Positions 3,936-6,142 of a stretch of 6,142 bases of DNA are shown here, piece by piece. The translations under genes were made by a program, and so were the position numbers. The DNA is taken from assembly GCA_028868455.1 (NCBI GenBank), contig JAGWUK010000204.1, positions 1 through 6,142 of the forward strand, given 5' to 3'. Within the stretch, counting starts at the first letter, position 1, and each line of letters opens with the position of its first letter. Source of the stretch: Burkholderiales bacterium. Lineage in GTDB: Bacteria; Pseudomonadota; Gammaproteobacteria; Burkholderiales; Burkholderiaceae_D. The notes under the pieces are model-generated. The model saw only the letters and a program-made list of their open reading frames with translations, had not been told where the DNA came from and made no database searches.

Positions 3936-6116
3936 TCAATCCGCACGTGCCGTGCGACGCGTTTGTCGCTTGCGCCAGACGATGACGATGCCCGCCAATA
4001 TCACCAGTATCGGCAACATTGGATCTTTGCCGTTACGGGCAACAGAACAGCCTCCACCACCTTGATTGCTGACGACGTTATTTCCTGGTGTTGCGCCATT
4101 GCCCGCCAGCGCATTCCCAGCAAATGAAATAGTCCAAGTGGCATTCGAATCGCCAGAGCTGATCAGTACACTTCCATTCGCTGCACCAAGCAATGCTGGC
4201 GCATAGTTGACCACCAGTTCGCAAGAAGTCATTGGCGCCAGACTGAATGGAAATTGAGGACATGAGGTGCTATCAACGACAGCCGAAAAAGGTCCGCTAA
4301 ATGAGGCATTAGAAAGCGAGATCGCACTTGTGCTTGGATTGCTCAACGTAAATCGCTTGGTCACGCCTGAACCACCGACATTGCTTGACCCAAAGTCGAA
4401 CGACTGAGGTGTAATAGTTAGCGCAATGCTCTTGACCGGAATGGCTACACCTGTACCGGTCATATGAAGATTCAATTGCGTTCCGCCATCGGTAACGACT
4501 AGCAAGTCGGCCGACTTGTTTCCAGCGCCAGCTGGCTGGAATGACATATCGATAGTGCAGCCCGCATTTGGACTAACGACCAAATTCGCGACGCAACTAC
4601 CACTCAAAGAGAAATCGCCTGGCTGGGTTCCACTTAATACCACGCTGGAAATTTTAAAAGCCGATGTTCCTGCGTTGGTCAGCGTCGTCGTATGTTTTGC
4701 CGAAATTGTTCCAATCTGGGTATCGCTAAATTGTATAGTGCCGGTATCGGACAATTGAGGCTTGGCGACAGCCAAATTGCTTGCTTTCCCAGTAATTGGA
4801 ACTTGCAGCACCGGTGCATTAGAGCTGATGTTTAAGCTAGCGGAAATATCTCCTTCAACTGCAGGAGTAAATACAATTGGAACAGTACAACTGGCACCAA
4901 CAACGAGGCTCGTACCGCAAGTATTACCGGCACCGATAGCAATCGCTGACGAACCTGAAATTTTTAATGAGGTCAGATTCAAAGTGACATTACCATTATT
5001 TGACAAGCTAACTTGCTGCGTCGAAGGATTGCTTCCAACGGACTGCATGCCAAAAGCGAGCGTACTTGGTGTAGCACTTAATGCCGGACTCGCTGCAGCG
5101 CCTGTACCTGTCAGGCTAACGACAACATTCCCATTCGACGCATTAGTACCAATATTGAGCGCGGCTGTGAATGCACCGACTGAGGTCGGTGTTGCTTTCA
5201 AGGTCAAGCTACATTGACTACCCGCAGCGATTGGATTTTTTACGTCACAACTACCGCCGGCAACAAAAATCCCTGAATTCACTCCCGCCAGATTGATCGA
5301 CGTCAGGCTCAACGGCGCCTGACCGCTGTTGCTGATAGTAATAGTTTGTACTGCCGAAGCTGCATTCACAAGAACCGCGCCAAAGTTCAGGTTTGTCGCT
5401 GAAACGGCAACATTCGGCTGTGCAACGACATTACCAACTCCGCTCAGGCTGATTTGACTAATCCCGCCAGTACCATTGTGGTTGATGTCGATGTTGGCAG
5501 TGCGTGTTCCTTGTGCCTTTGGCTGAAATATAGTCTGCACCGTACAGGTCGCACTCGGCGCAAGGGTGGTTCCACTATTACAACTGCCACCACTCAAGCT
5601 AAAATCTCCAGCATCGTTTCCTGATAGCGATATCGCGGAGATAGTCAGGGATCCCGCACCGGTATTACTGACTGTCGCCGAGAGTGCTGCACTGTTTTGC
5701 CCGATTGTCGTGCCATTGAAAACAAGACTACCAGGTGAAACTGTCGCGACAGGCCCGGCAACGACGGAGGGATTACCAATGAACGCGGCCAGGTCTGCAA
5801 TTTCGGATTGACTGAACTTGTTGTTATATAGACTTCCCATTCCGCCTTTATTCTGAGCCCATGCGCTGCTGATGACCGATGGGTTATTCGCTCCGCGCAA
5901 AATGCCATTGACGTTATCGGCTGGACTGGCTCCGTGACAGGCAGTACAGCTTGTACCGCCCGATTTAGGGCCGTTCAAATACAGACTTTTGCCATTAAGT
6001 GCGTCAGCAGCATAAGCTGACGATGCGCCAGTCACCAATTCCAGTAAAATGCCGGCACCGAGTGCTCCGACGAGCAAAGCCCGGCGTTTTATATGCATCA
6101 AGCAGCGTGACTTCAT
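3936..6116 (-). CDS. Secreted monoheme cytochrome c with five Ig-like (choice-of-anchor D) repeats and C-terminal anchor
   Basis: A 726-residue envelope protein. Residues 1-36 are a signal peptide (HIKRR, hydrophobic core, then A-Y-A). Residues 38-115 resemble a small class I cytochrome c: the heme site CTACH is at 57-61, Met93 in GGMGSLYNNK is a plausible second iron ligand, and FSQSEIADLAAFI forms the usual last helix. Residues 120-672 are five repeats of about 110 residues of the ASH/choice-of-anchor D type (L-x-F-G near the start, SNxG, G-x-F, GSC...C, FxP, LxGxG). Each repeat holds a Cys pair (179/191, 290/302, 400/410, 508/520, 619/632). The tail has GGGGC (686-690), a hydrophobic segment DPMLPILVILAGIVIVW and RKRQTRR, resembling the JDVT-CTERM/MYXO-CTERM type of sorting signals. 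The start is supported by AAAGGGAAA just upstream; Met7 is less likely. It is first in the cluster and separated from tlpA by a hairpin. The partner that exchanges electrons with the heme cannot be named. Confidence 0.9.
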   Translation of the reverse strand: MKSRCLMHIKRRALLVGALGAGILLELVTGASSAYAADALNGKSLYLNGPKSGGTSCTACHGASPADNVNGILRGANNPSVISSAWAQNKGGMGSLYNNKFSQSEIADLAAFIGNPSVVAGPVATVSPGSLVFNGTTIGQNSAALSATVSNTGAGSLTISAISLSGNDAGDFSLSGGSCNSGTTLAPSATCTVQTIFQPKAQGTRTANIDINHNGTGGISQISLSGVGNVVAQPNVAVSATNLNFGAVLVNAASAVQTITISNSGQAPLSLTSINLAGVNSGIFVAGGSCDVKNPIAAGSQCSLTLKATPTSVGAFTAALNIGTNASNGNVVVSLTGTGAAASPALSATPSTLAFGMQSVGSNPSTQQVSLSNNGNVTLNLTSLKISGSSAIAIGAGNTCGTSLVVGASCTVPIVFTPAVEGDISASLNISSNAPVLQVPITGKASNLAVAKPQLSDTGTIQFSDTQIGTISAKHTTTLTNAGTSAFKISSVVLSGTQPGDFSLSGSCVANLVVSPNAGCTIDMSFQPAGAGNKSADLLVVTDGGTQLNLHMTGTGVAIPVKSIALTITPQSFDFGSSNVGGSGVTKRFTLSNPSTSAISLSNASFSGPFSAVVDSTSCPQFPFSLAPMTSCELVVNYAPALLGAANGSVLISSGDSNATWTISFAGNALAGNGATPGNNVVSNQGGGGCSVARNGKDPMLPILVILAGIVIVWRKRQTRRTARAD
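3939..4061 (-). other. C-terminal GGGGC sorting/anchor signal of the cytochrome protein
   Basis: Residues 686-726 read as a Gly run with one Cys (690), a short polar stretch, D-P-M-L-P, a hydrophobic segment of about 15 residues, and an Arg/Lys-rich end. Known families of this build (MYXO-CTERM, JDVT-CTERM) are cut by CAAX-like glutamic intramembrane proteases and are thought to retain the protein at the surface through the Cys. The class assignment rests on resemblance only. No such protease is encoded in this window, so it would have to act from elsewhere in the genome. Confidence 0.65.
4101..5759 (-). repeat. Five tandem Ig-like protein repeats within the cytochrome gene
   Basis: Repeat units at about residues 120-228, 229-340, 341-446, 447-560 and 561-672 share a strand pattern, an N-G or N-x-G turn, a Cys pair 10-13 residues apart and an F-x-P or Y-x-P step. 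The DNA of the units has diverged, so this is a protein-level repeat and not a recent duplication. Such repeats usually act as spacers or adhesive stalks, which would hold the N-terminal heme domain away from the anchored C-terminus. Confidence 0.8.
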
Positions 6117-6121
6117 CGTAG

Positions 6122-6130
6122 TTTCCCTTT
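6122..6130 (-). promoter_or_regulatory. Ribosome binding site of the cytochrome gene
   Basis: The minus strand reads AAAGGGAAA ending five bases before the ATG at 6114-6116. It favours that ATG over the in-frame Met7. Only 26 bases upstream of the gene are in the window, so its promoter, or an upstream operon partner, cannot be seen. Confidence 0.6.
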
Positions 6131-6142
6131 AATTGTTAAAAT

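Noticed and set aside
4762..5217. Plus-strand open frame of 151 codons
   Set aside because: It lies wholly inside the Ig-like repeat region of the cytochrome gene on the other strand; its Val/Pro/Leu-rich product is the antisense image of Gly/Ser/Asn-rich repeats and matches no family I know.
6057..6095. KRR in the cytochrome signal peptide as a twin-arginine export motif
   Set aside because: The S-R-R-x-F-L-K consensus is not met, and c-type cytochromes need Sec export so that heme can be attached in the periplasm.

Overview
The window holds six protein genes packed head to tail on the minus strand (transcribed from high to low coordinates) and nothing convincing on the plus strand. In transcription order they are: a secreted monoheme cytochrome c fused to five Ig-like repeats with a C-terminal Gly-Cys/membrane anchor (3936-6116); a TlpA/ResA-type thioredoxin (3353-3874); a small DUF4266 lipoprotein ending in a Gly/Cys tail (3117-3356); a DUF3570 outer-membrane beta-barrel (1901-3130); an ApbE-family FAD:protein FMN transferase (1002-1907); and the N-terminal 310 codons of the thiol:disulfide reductase DsbD, which runs off the left edge (1-930). 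No RNA genes, insertion sequences, CRISPR arrays or long DNA repeats were seen.

The protein types suggest a Gram-negative proteobacterium, most likely a betaproteobacterium of the Burkholderiales/Oxalobacteraceae type. The clues are an outer-membrane barrel ending in an aromatic residue, a DsbD with an alpha domain, a DUF3570/DUF4266 pair, a 'choice-of-anchor D' protein with a GGGGC plus transmembrane plus Arg-rich tail resembling the JDVT-CTERM class, and roughly balanced base composition. The taxonomic call is an inference from gene content only.

Layout and coupling: tlpA and the DUF4266 gene overlap by ATGA; the DUF4266 and DUF3570 genes overlap by 14 nt if the well-placed GTG is used; the DUF3570 and apbE genes overlap by 7 nt around a TAATG. 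These four genes therefore look translationally coupled. A perfect 9-bp hairpin separates the cytochrome gene from tlpA, so the cytochrome may be expressed at a different level. A 71-nt gap with a good Shine-Dalgarno sequence precedes dsbD.

Working model (inference): this is an envelope redox module. DsbD would bring electrons across the inner membrane to TlpA. TlpA would keep Cys residues reduced in a client, for which the CGC tail of the DUF4266 lipoprotein is the obvious candidate. ApbE would attach FMN to a partner, and the DUF3570 barrel carries a D-x-x-S-G-A-S stretch that looks like the ApbE acceptor motif. The cytochrome provides a one-electron heme carrier. The least explained parts are the DUF4266/DUF3570/ApbE/TlpA core, the possible flavinylation of an outer-membrane barrel, and an ApbE that lacks both a signal peptide and the usual metal-binding Asp.
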